From Nonomuraea rubra (lineage in GTDB: Bacteria; Actinomycetota; Actinomycetes; Streptosporangiales; Streptosporangiaceae), in NCBI RefSeq assembly GCF_014207985.1, contig NZ_JACHMI010000001.1:4881001-4945000 (forward strand): 64,000 nt of DNA, in the 5' to 3' direction. The position numbers and the translations under genes were made by a program. Under the pieces are notes generated by a model that searched no databases, had not been told where the DNA came from, and saw nothing but the letters and a program-made list of their open reading frames with translations. Below, in pieces: positions 41,753 to 52,567 of the stretch; position 1 is the stretch's first letter; each line of letters starts with the position of its first letter.

Positions 41753-42036
41753 GCGCGCGGGCTACCCGATCGTCGCCTTTCCATGCGCACCCCGTCCTGG
41801 AGCGCGTCCGTGAGCGCCGGGAACGGCAGCTCCCGGCGGGGCCGGCCGCGCGCGAGGGGACGAGCCTCATCCTGCAAGAGCGGCGGCCCCTGCAACGGCT
41901 CCTCACCTCGTGACGCCACCGGCCCATGGCCGGCCGGGCAAGAGTGTGGCTCGTCACCATGTCCCGAGCCCCTCCCGGCATCTAGCGTGCGCTGCAACAC
42001 CCCCCGCGGAGTCGTGCCAGAAGCAAGGAGTCCGCC
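41753..42036. other. Divergent intergenic region, kinase / esterase
   Basis: 284 bp upstream of both the kinase and esterase genes. AAGGAG before 42037 is the esterase ribosome binding site. No other element was recognised. Confidence 0.5.
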
Positions 42037-43221
42037 ATGGCCACCACTCTCCTCAGCCGCACCCTCGCCCTCCTGCTGCTCGCCCTCCTGCCGTGGACGC
42101 CGGCGCGGGCGGCCTCGCTGTCCCAGGTCGCCTCGTTCGGGACGAACCCCGGCAACCTCACCATGTACGCCTACCGCCCCGACGGGCTGGCGAGCGGCCG
42201 GCCGCTGGTCGTCCTGCTGCACGGCTGCACCCAGAACGCCGCCGGCTACTTCGCCTCCTCCGGCTGGCGCAAGTACGCCGACCAGTGGGGCTTCGCCCTG
42301 GTGCTGGCGCAGACCGGCAGCGCGAACAACTCCGCCAGCTGCTTCAACTGGTTCCAGACCGGCGACACCACGCGGGGCCAGGGCGAGGCGGCCTCGATCC
42401 GCAACATGGTCGCCCACGCCGTGGCCGCCTTCGGCTCCGACCCCGCGCGCGTCCACGTCAGCGGGCTCTCGGCGGGCGGGGCCATGGCGGCGGTCATGCT
42501 GGCCACGTATCCGGACGTGTTCGCGGCCGGGTCGATCGGCGCGGGCCTGGCCTACCGGTGCGCCACCAGCCTGACCCAGGCGTCGAGCTGCCAGTACGGC
42601 CCCACCAGCCGGACCCCGCGGCAGTGGGGCGACCTGGTACGCGGCGCCCACCCCGGCCACGCGGGCCCGTACCCGCGGGTGGCGATCTGGCAGGGCCAGT
42701 CCGACTACACCGTCGTTCCCGCGAACGGCGACCAGCTGCGCGACCAGTGGACCGACGTGCGCGGCGTGTCCCAGACCCCGACGGCCACCCGCTCCCTCAC
42801 CGGCGGCACCACCCTGACGGTGTACGGCGACGACGACGTGCGGCTGTACGAGATCGCCGGCATGGGCCACGGCCTGCCGGTGGACCCGGGCAGCGCGGCC
42901 GACCAGTGCGGCGCCACGGCCGCCTACTTCCTAGACACGATCTGCTCGGCCTACCACGACGCCCGCTTCTTCGGCCTGGACGGCGGCGCCCCGCCCACCC
43001 CCACGCCAACCCCGACCCCCACGGTGACTCCCACCGTGCCGGGCACCTGCGTGCGCGCCAGCAACTACGCCCACACCACCGCCGGACGTGCCCACCAGTC
43101 CAACGGCTACACCTACGCCAACGGCTCGAACGACCCGATGGGGCTGTGGAACACGTTCATCACCCACGGCCTGCGGCAGACCGGCCCGGACCACTGGGTG
43201 CTCGCCGACGGCGAGTGCTGA
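42037..43221 (+). CDS. Secreted PHB depolymerase / feruloyl-esterase-type esterase
   Basis: 394 residues. Sec signal peptide to ARA (about residue 25). The alpha/beta-hydrolase core has oxyanion region VVLLHGCTQNAAGY, nucleophile elbow GLSAGGAM, a likely acid in WQGQSDYTVVP and His in AGMGHGLPVD; the NSASCFNWF and SSCQYG cysteines fit the esterase-PHB family. A PTPTPTPT linker leads to a short C-terminal domain (CVRASNYAHTTAGRA...DHWVLAD) like the polymer-binding module of PHB depolymerases. It probably degrades extracellular polyester or esterified polysaccharide. Confidence 0.92.
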   Translation: MATTLLSRTLALLLLALLPWTPARAASLSQVASFGTNPGNLTMYAYRPDGLASGRPLVVLLHGCTQNAAGYFASSGWRKYADQWGFALVLAQTGSANNSASCFNWFQTGDTTRGQGEAASIRNMVAHAVAAFGSDPARVHVSGLSAGGAMAAVMLATYPDVFAAGSIGAGLAYRCATSLTQASSCQYGPTSRTPRQWGDLVRGAHPGHAGPYPRVAIWQGQSDYTVVPANGDQLRDQWTDVRGVSQTPTATRSLTGGTTLTVYGDDDVRLYEIAGMGHGLPVDPGSAADQCGATAAYFLDTICSAYHDARFFGLDGGAPPTPTPTPTPTVTPTVPGTCVRASNYAHTTAGRAHQSNGYTYANGSNDPMGLWNTFITHGLRQTGPDHWVLADGEC

Positions 43222-43260
43222 GACCTGGCACGCCGCCCGCACCCTCTAGTATTCCGCCTT

Positions 43261-43989
43261 ATGATCATCCGTTTATCGGCCGGGGCGGCCCTGGGCCTGG
43301 CCCTGCTGTCCGCCCCCGCGCTCGCCGAGCCGGTCAAGGGCGCTCCCGAGCTGACCCACAACGCCCTCTACAAGGCGGCCAAGCTGCCCAAGGTCGCCTG
43401 CAAGCTGAACAAGGGCACGACCAGCGCCTCCACCAAGAAGTACATCACCACGCTCGTCGGCTGCCTGAACAAGGCATGGAAGCCGGCCATCAAGGGCTTC
43501 GTCCCGGTGAAGGTGGTGTTCAAGGACGCCGACGACCGGGAGTCGTGCTCCACCGGCATGGAGGTCGGCGGCTCCTTCTCCGAGATCTGCGCCACGCAGC
43601 TGCGCGTCCGCGTGGCCGGCGACTGGATCAAGGCCAAGAACGACGTCGCCGTGTTCACGTCCATCACCAGGACGTGGGGCGGCGTGGTGACCGGGCAGAC
43701 CGGGATCGGCGAGGCGTGGTGGGCGCTGGAGAACGGCGCTTCCGAGCCGGTCATGAACGAGCAGAACCGCCGCTACTACCTGCAGATCGACTGCTTCGTG
43801 GGCGTGTCCGCCAAGAGCGTGGGACGTCAGGTCAAGGACTGGAAGCCCGTCGTCAAGGTGCCCGAGTTCTGGAAGAACAGGTTCCAGGGCAAGACCGCGA
43901 ACCGGCTCTACTGGCTGGCACAGGGGTACAAGTCGGGCAAGCCGGGCGCCTGCAACACCTGGACCGCGAGCTCGTCCAAGGTCGCCTGA
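43261..43989 (+). CDS. Secreted YpfJ-like metallopeptidase homologue lacking HExxH
   Basis: 242 residues with a signal peptide (cut after ALA, about residue 22). ALYKAAKLPKVACKL, VGCLNKAWKPAI, YYLQIDCFVGVSA and the C-terminal LYWLAQGYKSGKPGACNTWTA match actinobacterial neutral zinc metallopeptidases (YpfJ family). In those enzymes HExxH precedes ..QxLTGI; here the corresponding segment reads SITRTWGGVVTGQTGI, without either histidine or the catalytic Glu. It is therefore probably a non-catalytic secreted homologue. TAGTAT (43247-43252) eight bases before ATG suggests a leaderless mRNA. Confidence 0.8.
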   Translation: MIIRLSAGAALGLALLSAPALAEPVKGAPELTHNALYKAAKLPKVACKLNKGTTSASTKKYITTLVGCLNKAWKPAIKGFVPVKVVFKDADDRESCSTGMEVGGSFSEICATQLRVRVAGDWIKAKNDVAVFTSITRTWGGVVTGQTGIGEAWWALENGASEPVMNEQNRRYYLQIDCFVGVSAKSVGRQVKDWKPVVKVPEFWKNRFQGKTANRLYWLAQGYKSGKPGACNTWTASSSKVA

Positions 43990-44016
43990 GCACGCCCGGT
44001 GCGGCACGAGGCGCCG

Positions 44017-47000
44017 TCATGGCGGGCCCAGATCGAGGCCCGCCAGCTCGGCCCGTGAGGAGATGCCCAGCTTGGGATAGGCCTTGTACAGGTGGAAACC
44101 CACGGTCCTCGGGCTGAGGAAGAGCTGGGCGCCGATCTGCCGGTTCGTGGCGCCCGTGGCGGCCAGCCGGACCACCTGGAGCTCCTGGGAGGTCAGCGTG
44201 CTGAGCGCCGCGCTCGCGGCGGGCGGGCCCGGCTCGGCCGCGTGGACACCGGTCGCGGCCAGTTCGGTACGGGCCCGCTCCGCCCAGGGCTCGGCGCCCA
44301 GCTCGGTGAAGGCGTGCAACGCGGCGCGCAGCTGCGTCCCCGCGTCGGCGCGGCGGCGGGCGCGCCGCAGCCATTCGCCGTAGAGGAGGCGGGTGCGCGC
44401 CTGCTCGAAGGGGCGCCCGGCCAGGGGAGCCGGCGCGAGGGCGGCCTCGAAGTGCGCCTCGGCCCGCTGGCGCGGCGCGAGCAGCGCGCGGCAGCGGTGG
44501 GCGACCGCCGCCGCCCAGGGCCGGCCGCTGGCCTCGGCCCACGCGTCGAACCTGGCGAACGCGGCGGTGGCCCGGTCAGGCTCGTCGAGGCGGGCACAGG
44601 CCTCGACGTAGTCGGCGATGGCGAAGGTGACGATCACCGTGTGGCCGAGGGGGCCGTCGAGGATGCCCGCCATGCGTTCGGCCGCGGTGTCGTAACGGGC
44701 TCGTACCAGGTCGAGGAGGGTCAGCGCGCATCCGCCCCAGCCGGATCCGTTGCGCTCGCGGGCGGAGCCCTCGGCCTGGTGGGCCAGGCGACGGCACTCG
44801 TCGTCCTCGCCGCGGATGGCGGCCAGGCGGGCGAGGATGCCGTGCAGGTGGCGCAGCCGTCCCTCCTGGCCGGTGTCGCGGGCGATCTGCCAGGCCTCCG
44901 CGCCCGACGCGGCCGCCTCCGTGTGCCGGCCGCTCAGGATCTGTGCCTGGGTGAGCAACTGCAGGGCGTGCGGCAACGCGCCGACGAGACCGCGGCTGCG
45001 GCACGCGGCCACCCGGGCGGCGGCCAGCTCGCAGGCGGCGTCGTCGTCGCCGGTCATGAGCGCGCCGAACACCGCAAAGGTCCCCGCGACCCGCTCGCTC
45101 CCACCCCCGCTCACCACCGGCCGCACACCCCCCACCACCGGAACCTCCCGACCTTCCACCGCCGCGAGCACGCCACTCGCGGACAGGCCCGCGCCCGTTG
45201 CTGGGCCGTCGGCTTCGCCGGCGGCCGAGCCCACGTCCGCCGCCGCGATGGCGGCCTCGCGGACGGGCAGGCCCGCGTCGGTGATGCCGACGGCGGCCTC
45301 GCCGGTGGGCAGGTGCACGTCTGTCGCGGTGGCGGCGGTCTCGCGGGTGGACGGGTCTTGGGGGAGGGCGCGCAGGAGAGGCAGGTCGGCGGCTGGGCGG
45401 CCCGCGTCTGTGACGGCGATGGCGGCCGGGTGGCGCGCGTCTGTGACGGCGACGGAGGCTTCGCCGGCGTGCAGGTCCAGGGGGAGGGCGGTGCGGAGGA
45501 GGGGGAGGCCGGTGGCGGGGTCGCCGGCGGCGACGCGTTCCATGCCGCGGACGGCCGCGACCACCCCCGCCAGCCGCACCCCCACGTCGGCGGCGAGCGA
45601 CTCCAGGAGGCCGGCGGCCCGCCGGAGCGCGCCGCGGTCGCCCGCGAACCAGGCCTCGCCCGCCGCCGTGGCGAGCAGCGACGCGGCCTCGGCGGGCGCG
45701 ACCCGTACGATGCCCTCGGCGGCGGCGATGAGCAGGTGCGCGGCCGGAGCCGGATCCCCCTGCTCGGCCTCGACCGCGGCCCGCACGCTGGCCAGCCGCG
45801 CCAGCAGCAGCGGATCGGCGGCCAGGCGGCGCCCCCGGTCGGCGGCGGCCGCGGCGCGGGGGAGCTGCCCGGCGCCCAGCGCCGACTCCGCGGCGGCGGC
45901 CAGCCATCGGGCGCGCCGTTCCCGGTCCACGGTGAGCTGCGCCGCCCGCTCGTACGCGGTGGCGGCCGAGGCGTTGCTGCCGCGCCCCGCCGCCCGGTCG
46001 CCGGCCGAGGCGAGGATGGCGGAGGTCTGCTCGTCGGGTTCGAGGGTGGCCGCCGACAGGTGCCAGGCCCGCCGGTCGGCGTGCTCCTCGCCGTCGAGGA
46101 CGCCGGCCAGCGCCCGGTGGGCGGCCGTACGCCGGGCGAGCGGCGCCTCGTGGTAGGCGGCGGCCTTGACGAGCGGGTGCCGGAAGCGCAGCCGGTCGCC
46201 GGAGACGTCGATGAGCGCGGCGTGCTCGGCCGGCTCCAGGTCCTCGGGCCCCGCGCCGAACGCCTGCGCGGCCCCCAGCACGAGCCGCAGGCTGCCGGAC
46301 CCGTCGGCGGCGGCGACCAGGAGCAGCAGCCGGGCGCGCTCGGGCAGCCGCCGGACGGTGGCGCGCAGCGACTGCTCCAGCCGCCCCGCCATGGACGGCT
46401 CCGGCGGTTGCAGGGGGAGCGGCGCCAGGTGCCCGGCCCGCTGCTCGGGCGTCAGGATCCCGGCGAAGTGCAGCAGCGCCAGCGGGTTGCCCTCGGCCTC
46501 CTCGATCACCCGGTCCCGGACCTCGGGGGTGAGCCCGGCGAGTAACTGTTCGCAGTCGCTCCTGGCCAGGCCGGAGATCCGCAGGTCCGGAATACCGTTG
46601 ATCGCAGGCTCGGCCCCGTCACGACCGGCGAAGACCATGGTGATGCGTTCGGCCGCCAGGCGGCGGGCGGCGAACGTCAGCGCGTCCAGGGACGCCCGGT
46701 CCAGCCAGTGCACGTCGTCGATCAGGCACAGCAGCGGCCGCTCCTCGGCGAGGTCGGCGAGGAGGGTCAGCACGGCGAGCCCGACGAGGAACCGGTCGGG
46801 AACGCCTTCGTGCCCCTCGCCGAACGCGCCGCGCAGCGCCGCCCGCTGCCCGGCGGGCAGCCGGTCGATCAGGTGGCGGGCCGGGCGCAGCAGGAGATGC
46901 AGCGCGGCGTACGGCAGCTCGGACTCGGCCTCGACGCCGGTGGCGCGCAGGACGAGCGCGTGTTCCCCCGCCCGGCTCGCGGCCTCCTCCAGCAGCGCCG

Positions 47001-47109
47001 ACTTGCCGATCCCCGCCACCCCGTACAGCGCGACGGCGTTGCCCTGGCCGCCCCGTGACTCGGCGATCATCCGGCTGAGCACGGCGATCTCCGCATTTCG
47101 CCCGATCAT
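44017..47109 (-). CDS. LuxR-family LAL regulator with an inserted repetitive segment
   Basis: 1030 residues. N-terminal AAA-type ATPase (IGRNAEIAVL, Walker A GVAGIGKSALLEEA, Walker B PLLCLIDDVHWLD), central TPR-like helices, and C-terminal LuxR helix-turn-helix LTSQELQVVRLAATGATNRQIGAQLFLSPRTVGFHLYKAYPKLGI. Proteins of this LAL type activate catabolic or biosynthetic genes. Residues about 540-670 are a low-complexity Ala/Thr/Asp segment with repeats (AVTDARHP, AVTDAGRP, GITDAGLP) that interrupts the helical region. The divergent trmO-like gene begins 127 bp away. Confidence 0.93.
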   Translation of the reverse strand: MIGRNAEIAVLSRMIAESRGGQGNAVALYGVAGIGKSALLEEAASRAGEHALVLRATGVEAESELPYAALHLLLRPARHLIDRLPAGQRAALRGAFGEGHEGVPDRFLVGLAVLTLLADLAEERPLLCLIDDVHWLDRASLDALTFAARRLAAERITMVFAGRDGAEPAINGIPDLRISGLARSDCEQLLAGLTPEVRDRVIEEAEGNPLALLHFAGILTPEQRAGHLAPLPLQPPEPSMAGRLEQSLRATVRRLPERARLLLLVAAADGSGSLRLVLGAAQAFGAGPEDLEPAEHAALIDVSGDRLRFRHPLVKAAAYHEAPLARRTAAHRALAGVLDGEEHADRRAWHLSAATLEPDEQTSAILASAGDRAAGRGSNASAATAYERAAQLTVDRERRARWLAAAAESALGAGQLPRAAAAADRGRRLAADPLLLARLASVRAAVEAEQGDPAPAAHLLIAAAEGIVRVAPAEAASLLATAAGEAWFAGDRGALRRAAGLLESLAADVGVRLAGVVAAVRGMERVAAGDPATGLPLLRTALPLDLHAGEASVAVTDARHPAAIAVTDAGRPAADLPLLRALPQDPSTRETAATATDVHLPTGEAAVGITDAGLPVREAAIAAADVGSAAGEADGPATGAGLSASGVLAAVEGREVPVVGGVRPVVSGGGSERVAGTFAVFGALMTGDDDAACELAAARVAACRSRGLVGALPHALQLLTQAQILSGRHTEAAASGAEAWQIARDTGQEGRLRHLHGILARLAAIRGEDDECRRLAHQAEGSARERNGSGWGGCALTLLDLVRARYDTAAERMAGILDGPLGHTVIVTFAIADYVEACARLDEPDRATAAFARFDAWAEASGRPWAAAVAHRCRALLAPRQRAEAHFEAALAPAPLAGRPFEQARTRLLYGEWLRRARRRADAGTQLRAALHAFTELGAEPWAERARTELAATGVHAAEPGPPAASAALSTLTSQELQVVRLAATGATNRQIGAQLFLSPRTVGFHLYKAYPKLGISSRAELAGLDLGPP

Positions 47110-47236
47110 GATGGGCCGACCCTACCTAACCCGCCTGCCGGAGCCCCACGAGGTTCAGTCACCGTGACTGATTCACCCGGACCCGCCACGCCCTACTGTC
47201 GGGAACCGCAGGACAGGGACACACGGAAGGATCACC

Positions 47237-47701
47237 ATGGAGCCGATCATCGTCGAGGCCGTGGGAACGGTCGTCGGCGGCCGGGCCGAGGCGTTCGACG
47301 ACGACTGGAACACCGAGGAGGCGCTGATCCGCCTCGACGGCACCCGCTTCGGGCCCGGCAGCGTCGCCGGGCTGGACGCGTTCTCCCACCTGGAGGTGCT
47401 GTTCCAGTTCCATCGCGTGGATCCGTCCGACGTGCACACCGCCGCCCGCCGCCCCAGGGGGAACCCGGAGTGGCCGGAGGTCGGCATCTTCGCCCAGCGC
47501 GGCAAGAACCGCCCGAACCGGCTGGGCGTCTCGCGCTGCCGGCTGCTCGCCGTGGAGGGGCTCGACCTGCGCGTACGCGGGCTGGACGCCATCGACGGCA
47601 GCCCGGTCCTGGACGTCAAGCCGTACATGGCCGAGTTCGGCCCGCAGGGCGAGACGGTCCAGCCGGCCTGGGCGACCGAGCTCATGCGTGCCTATTACTA
47701 A
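47237..47701 (+). CDS. trmO: TrmO/TsaA-like SAM-dependent methyltransferase
   Basis: 154 residues. The TsaA/TrmO beta-barrel signature is clear: IVEAVGTVVGGR, ALIRLDG, LDAFSHLEVLFQFHRVD, RGKNRPNRLGVSRCRLL and LDVKPYMAEF. TrmO methylates the N6 of t6A at tRNA position 37, but many actinobacterial short homologues have no tested target. GGAAGGATCACC precedes ATG 47237. It is 12 bp ahead of a FAD monooxygenase gene and probably co-transcribed, an unusual partner for a tRNA enzyme. This leaves open a small-molecule substrate. Confidence 0.82.
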   Translation: MEPIIVEAVGTVVGGRAEAFDDDWNTEEALIRLDGTRFGPGSVAGLDAFSHLEVLFQFHRVDPSDVHTAARRPRGNPEWPEVGIFAQRGKNRPNRLGVSRCRLLAVEGLDLRVRGLDAIDGSPVLDVKPYMAEFGPQGETVQPAWATELMRAYY

Positions 47702-47713
47702 GGAGCACAGAAC

Positions 47714-49132
<1,419 letters not shown>

Positions 49133-49136
49133 GTCC

Positions 49137-49164
49137 CGGGCCGGCAGGGAGCCCTGCCGGCCCG
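49137..49164. terminator. Bidirectional terminator between convergent monooxygenase and GH78 genes
   Basis: Perfect 13-bp arms CGGGCCGGCAGGG / CCCTGCCGGCCCG with a minimal loop, between stops at 49132 and 49182. Confidence 0.8.
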
Positions 49165-49181
49165 ATGACGGGGCTTCGGGT

Positions 49182-51731
49182 TCAGACGACGAACGTGTGG
49201 GTGCCGGCCCCCACCTCCTGCGGGCCGGCCCCCGGCAGGTCCACCTCCGCGGTCGTGCCGGGGGGGACGGTCGCGGTGACGGTCAGGGCACCGTCCTTCC
49301 TGCTCCAGGAGACCGAGGCCGGCCCGTAGGGGGTGTCGAGGGAGGCGGAGGCGTGGGTGAGGCCGCCGCCGGGGCGGGGGGCGATGCGCAGGCGGCGGTA
49401 GCCGGGGGCGGCGGGGGCGAGGCCGGCGATCGTGCGGTGCATCCAGTCGGCGATGGCGCCGAGGGCGTAGTGGTTGAAGGAGGTCATCTCGCCGGGATTG
49501 ACGGTGCCGTCGGGCAGGAGGCTGTCCCAGCGTTCCCAGATGGTGGTGGCGCCCATGGTGACGGGGTAGAGCCAGGACGGGCACGCGCGTTGCAGCAGCA
49601 GCTCGTAGGCGGTGTCGTGGGCGCCGATGGAGCAGAGGGCGTCGCAGATGAGCGGGGTGCCGACGAAGCCGGTGCCGATGCGGTGGTCGTCGGCGGCGAC
49701 GAGCTGCACCAGCCTGCGCCCGGCGCGCCGGCGTTGCCCGGGGTCGTCGAGCAGGTCGAGGGTGAGGGCCAGGGCGTAGGCGGTCTGCGTGTCGCAGGCC
49801 AGCCGTCCCGACGGGGTGACGAACTCGCGCTGGAACGCGGCGCGCACCTGAGCGGCCAGACCGGCGTAGCGGGCCGCGTCCGCGGCGTGGCCGAGCAGGT
49901 CCGCGGTGTCCGCCACGACCCGCGCGGACCAGGCGTGGTAGGCGGTGGCCACGAGCGCGTGGTCGGTGCGGGCCTTGCCGGGCTGGTCCGGGGGAGCGGC
50001 CGGGTCGAGCCAGTCGCCGAACTGGAAGCCCTCGTCCCACAGGTGATCCCTGGTGAGGGACGCGACCTGGTCGACCCACGCGCTCATGCTGGGGTACTGG
50101 CGCTCCAGCAGGCCCAGGTCACCGGTGCGCTGGTACAACGTCCAGGGGACGAGCACGGCGGCGTCGCCCCAGGCGGCGGTGGGGGAGACGCCGAACGCCA
50201 GGGGCACCCACGGCACGTAGTGCGGCACGGTGCCGTGCTCGGCCTGCTCGGCGGCGAGGTCGGCCAGCCACGAGGCCAGCGGGCCCGCGCAGTCGTAGAG
50301 GAAGGCGGCGGTGGGCGCGAAGACCTGGATGTCGCCGGTCCAGCCGAGGCGTTCGTCGCGTTGCGGGCAGTCGGTGGGCAGGTCGACGTAGTTGCCGCGC
50401 ATGCTCCAGCGGACGTTGTCGTGCAGCCGGTTCAGCAGCGGGTCGGAGCAGTCGAACGTGCCGATGGGGCGCATGTCGGTGTGGCAGACGACCGCCACGA
50501 CGTCCTCCGGCCGGAGCTCTCCCGGCCAGTCGTCGAGCTGGGCGTACCGGAAGCCGTGCGTGGTGAAGCGCGGCTCGTAGGCCTCCGGCTCGGCGTCGCC
50601 GCGCAGGGTGTACCGGTCGAGCGCGGCGGCGGCGCGCAGCGGGCGCAGCGCGAGGGCGCCGTTCTCCAGGACCTCGGCGTGCCGCATCGAGACCGTGTGC
50701 CCGGCCGGGCCCTGGACGCGGATGCGCAGGCGGCCGGCGATGTTCTGGCCGAAGTCGAGGATGGTCTCGCCGGCGGGGCCGGTCAGCACGTCGACCGGGG
50801 CCAGCGTCTGCGTACGCCGCACGGGCGGGCCGGTCGGGGCGACCAGGAGCGCGGGGTCGTGGGCGAGCGCGTCGGCGGGCAGCCAGGCGGAGTCGTCGAA
50901 GCCGGGCCGCGACCAGCCGGCCGGCTCCAGGCGGGCGTCGCAGGTCTCCCCGTCGTACAGGCTGGCGGCGGTGACCGGGCCGGAGGCGCAGCGCCAGGAC
51001 CCGTCGGTGGCCACGACGTCCGTGGTGCCGTCGGCGTAGGTGAGCTCGAGCTGGGCGATGAGGGCGGTGCGGTCGCCGTAGAGGTTCGTCTTGCCGCCGA
51101 GGAAGCCGATGCGGCCGCGCCACCAGCCGTCGGCGAGGCTCGCGCCGATCGTGTTGGCGCCCTCGCGGAGCAGCTCGGTGACGTCGTGGGTGCGGTAGCG
51201 CAGGCGGTGGCCGTAGCTGGTCCAGCCGGGGGCCAGCACGTCGTCGCCGACCACCTGGCCGTTCAGCTCGGCCTCGTACAGGCCGTACGCGGTGATGTAG
51301 AGGCGGGCGCGGGCGAGGGGCGCCCTGACCGTGAAGTCGCGGCGCAGCAGCAGCGCGGGCCCGTCGGGCCCGCCCAGCAGCTCCTGCGGCGGCGCGGCGG
51401 CCGAGGCCTGCCAGTCGGCGGGCTCCAGCAGCCCGGCCTCCACGTACGACCAGGGGCTCCAGTCGCTGGCCGAGCCGTCGGCGCCGTGCACCCGCACCCG
51501 GGCACCACGCCGCTCGCGCGAGCCCAGCGGCGTGCCCGGCCAGGGCACCAGAACCGACTCGGCGGACTCGACGCGGCCGGTGGCGGTGCCGTCGCCGAGC
51601 TCGATCTCGTAGCCGGCCTGCGTCCAGCCGGGGGTGTCGGTGGTGACGGTCCAGGACAGGCGGGGCCCGCTCTCGCCGATGCCGAGCGGCTCGGAGTGGT
51701 GTTCGAAAGCAGGCGCGGTGATGTTGAGCAA
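49182..51731 (-). CDS. GH78 alpha-L-rhamnosidase
   Basis: 849 residues from TTG 51731, with AAGGAG five bases before it. No signal peptide, so probably cytoplasmic. N-terminal beta domains (PRLSWTV, WSPWSYVEAGLL, ADWQAS), rhamnosidase insertion domain (LYITAYGLYEAELNGQVVGDDVLAPGWTSY), then the (alpha/alpha)6 barrel with YVDLPTDCPQRDERLGWTGDIQVFA, which carries the catalytic acid region near residue 460, and ATTIWERWDSLLPDG. It releases terminal alpha-L-rhamnose from imported oligosaccharides or glycosides. Last gene of the SBP-permease-permease-GH78 unit, starting 8 bp after the permease stop. Confidence 0.95.
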   Translation of the reverse strand: MLNITAPAFEHHSEPLGIGESGPRLSWTVTTDTPGWTQAGYEIELGDGTATGRVESAESVLVPWPGTPLGSRERRGARVRVHGADGSASDWSPWSYVEAGLLEPADWQASAAAPPQELLGGPDGPALLLRRDFTVRAPLARARLYITAYGLYEAELNGQVVGDDVLAPGWTSYGHRLRYRTHDVTELLREGANTIGASLADGWWRGRIGFLGGKTNLYGDRTALIAQLELTYADGTTDVVATDGSWRCASGPVTAASLYDGETCDARLEPAGWSRPGFDDSAWLPADALAHDPALLVAPTGPPVRRTQTLAPVDVLTGPAGETILDFGQNIAGRLRIRVQGPAGHTVSMRHAEVLENGALALRPLRAAAALDRYTLRGDAEPEAYEPRFTTHGFRYAQLDDWPGELRPEDVVAVVCHTDMRPIGTFDCSDPLLNRLHDNVRWSMRGNYVDLPTDCPQRDERLGWTGDIQVFAPTAAFLYDCAGPLASWLADLAAEQAEHGTVPHYVPWVPLAFGVSPTAAWGDAAVLVPWTLYQRTGDLGLLERQYPSMSAWVDQVASLTRDHLWDEGFQFGDWLDPAAPPDQPGKARTDHALVATAYHAWSARVVADTADLLGHAADAARYAGLAAQVRAAFQREFVTPSGRLACDTQTAYALALTLDLLDDPGQRRRAGRRLVQLVAADDHRIGTGFVGTPLICDALCSIGAHDTAYELLLQRACPSWLYPVTMGATTIWERWDSLLPDGTVNPGEMTSFNHYALGAIADWMHRTIAGLAPAAPGYRRLRIAPRPGGGLTHASASLDTPYGPASVSWSRKDGALTVTATVPPGTTAEVDLPGAGPQEVGAGTHTFVV

Positions 51732-51739
51732 GGCGCTCC

Positions 51740-52567
51740 TTAGCCCTTGATGGCGCCGGCGGTCATGCCGGCGACGATCTTGCGGTTGAAGAAGACGAAC
51801 AGCAGCAGCGGCGGGATCGTGATCAGCACGATGTCCATGAAAAGCAGGTTCCACTGTGTGTTGTACTGGCTCTGGAAGTTGTAGAGGGTCACCTGCACGG
51901 TGGCGTTCTCGTCGCCTGGCAGCAGGTAGAGCGGGTTGACGAAGTCGTTGAAGATGTTCACCGAGCTGACCAGGATGACCGTGATGGTGACCGGCCGCAG
52001 CAGCGGGAAGATGACCCGGAAGAACAGCCGGAAGCCGCTGCATCCGTCGATCTGGGCGGCCTCGTCCAGCTCGCGCGGGATCGCCGCGATGAACGCGCGG
52101 AACAGCAGCATCGCGAACGACAGGTGGAAGGCCACCTCGGCCAGGATCATCCCGGGCAGCGTCTTGAACAGGCCGATGGCCTGCAGCAGCCAGATGGTCG
52201 GCACCACCGCGGGCGGGATGATCAGCCCGGACAGCACCAGGAAGTCGGCCAGCTTGGCGACCTTGCCGGGCCGGCGTTGCAGCACGAACGCGGCCATGGC
52301 GCCGAAGACGACCAGCAGGGTGACCGAGGCGACGGTGATGATGGTGCTGTTGACGTAGGCGCGCAGCAGCACGTAGTCGCGGGCCTCGATCACGGCCAGG
52401 AAGTTCTCCACGACCGGCCAGCTCGTCGGCCAGGCGAAGTCCAGGTCGGTGGCCTGCGTCTGGTCCTTGACCGCGGTCAGCAGCATGAGCGCGAACGGCA
52501 CCAGGAAGATCACGGTGGCCAGCACCAGCACGACGGCTTCCGCGCCGAGCCTGCGGACTGCTCTCAT
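51740..52567 (-). CDS. Sugar ABC transporter permease (MalG type)
   Basis: 275 residues with six membrane helices (about 10-32, 68-90, 102-122, 134-156, 184-205, 240-260). The EAA loop reads REL DEAAQIDGCSGFRLFFRVIFPLLRPV, as in carbohydrate uptake family 1 permeases. ATG 52567 overlaps the stop of the partner permease (ATGA). No ATPase gene is in the operon, so it likely uses a shared MsiK-type ATPase encoded elsewhere, which is usual in actinomycetes. The substrate is probably a rhamnose-containing di- or oligosaccharide, inferred from the adjacent GH78 gene. Confidence 0.95.
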   Translation of the reverse strand: MRAVRRLGAEAVVLVLATVIFLVPFALMLLTAVKDQTQATDLDFAWPTSWPVVENFLAVIEARDYVLLRAYVNSTIITVASVTLLVVFGAMAAFVLQRRPGKVAKLADFLVLSGLIIPPAVVPTIWLLQAIGLFKTLPGMILAEVAFHLSFAMLLFRAFIAAIPRELDEAAQIDGCSGFRLFFRVIFPLLRPVTITVILVSSVNIFNDFVNPLYLLPGDENATVQVTLYNFQSQYNTQWNLLFMDIVLITIPPLLLFVFFNRKIVAGMTAGAIKG

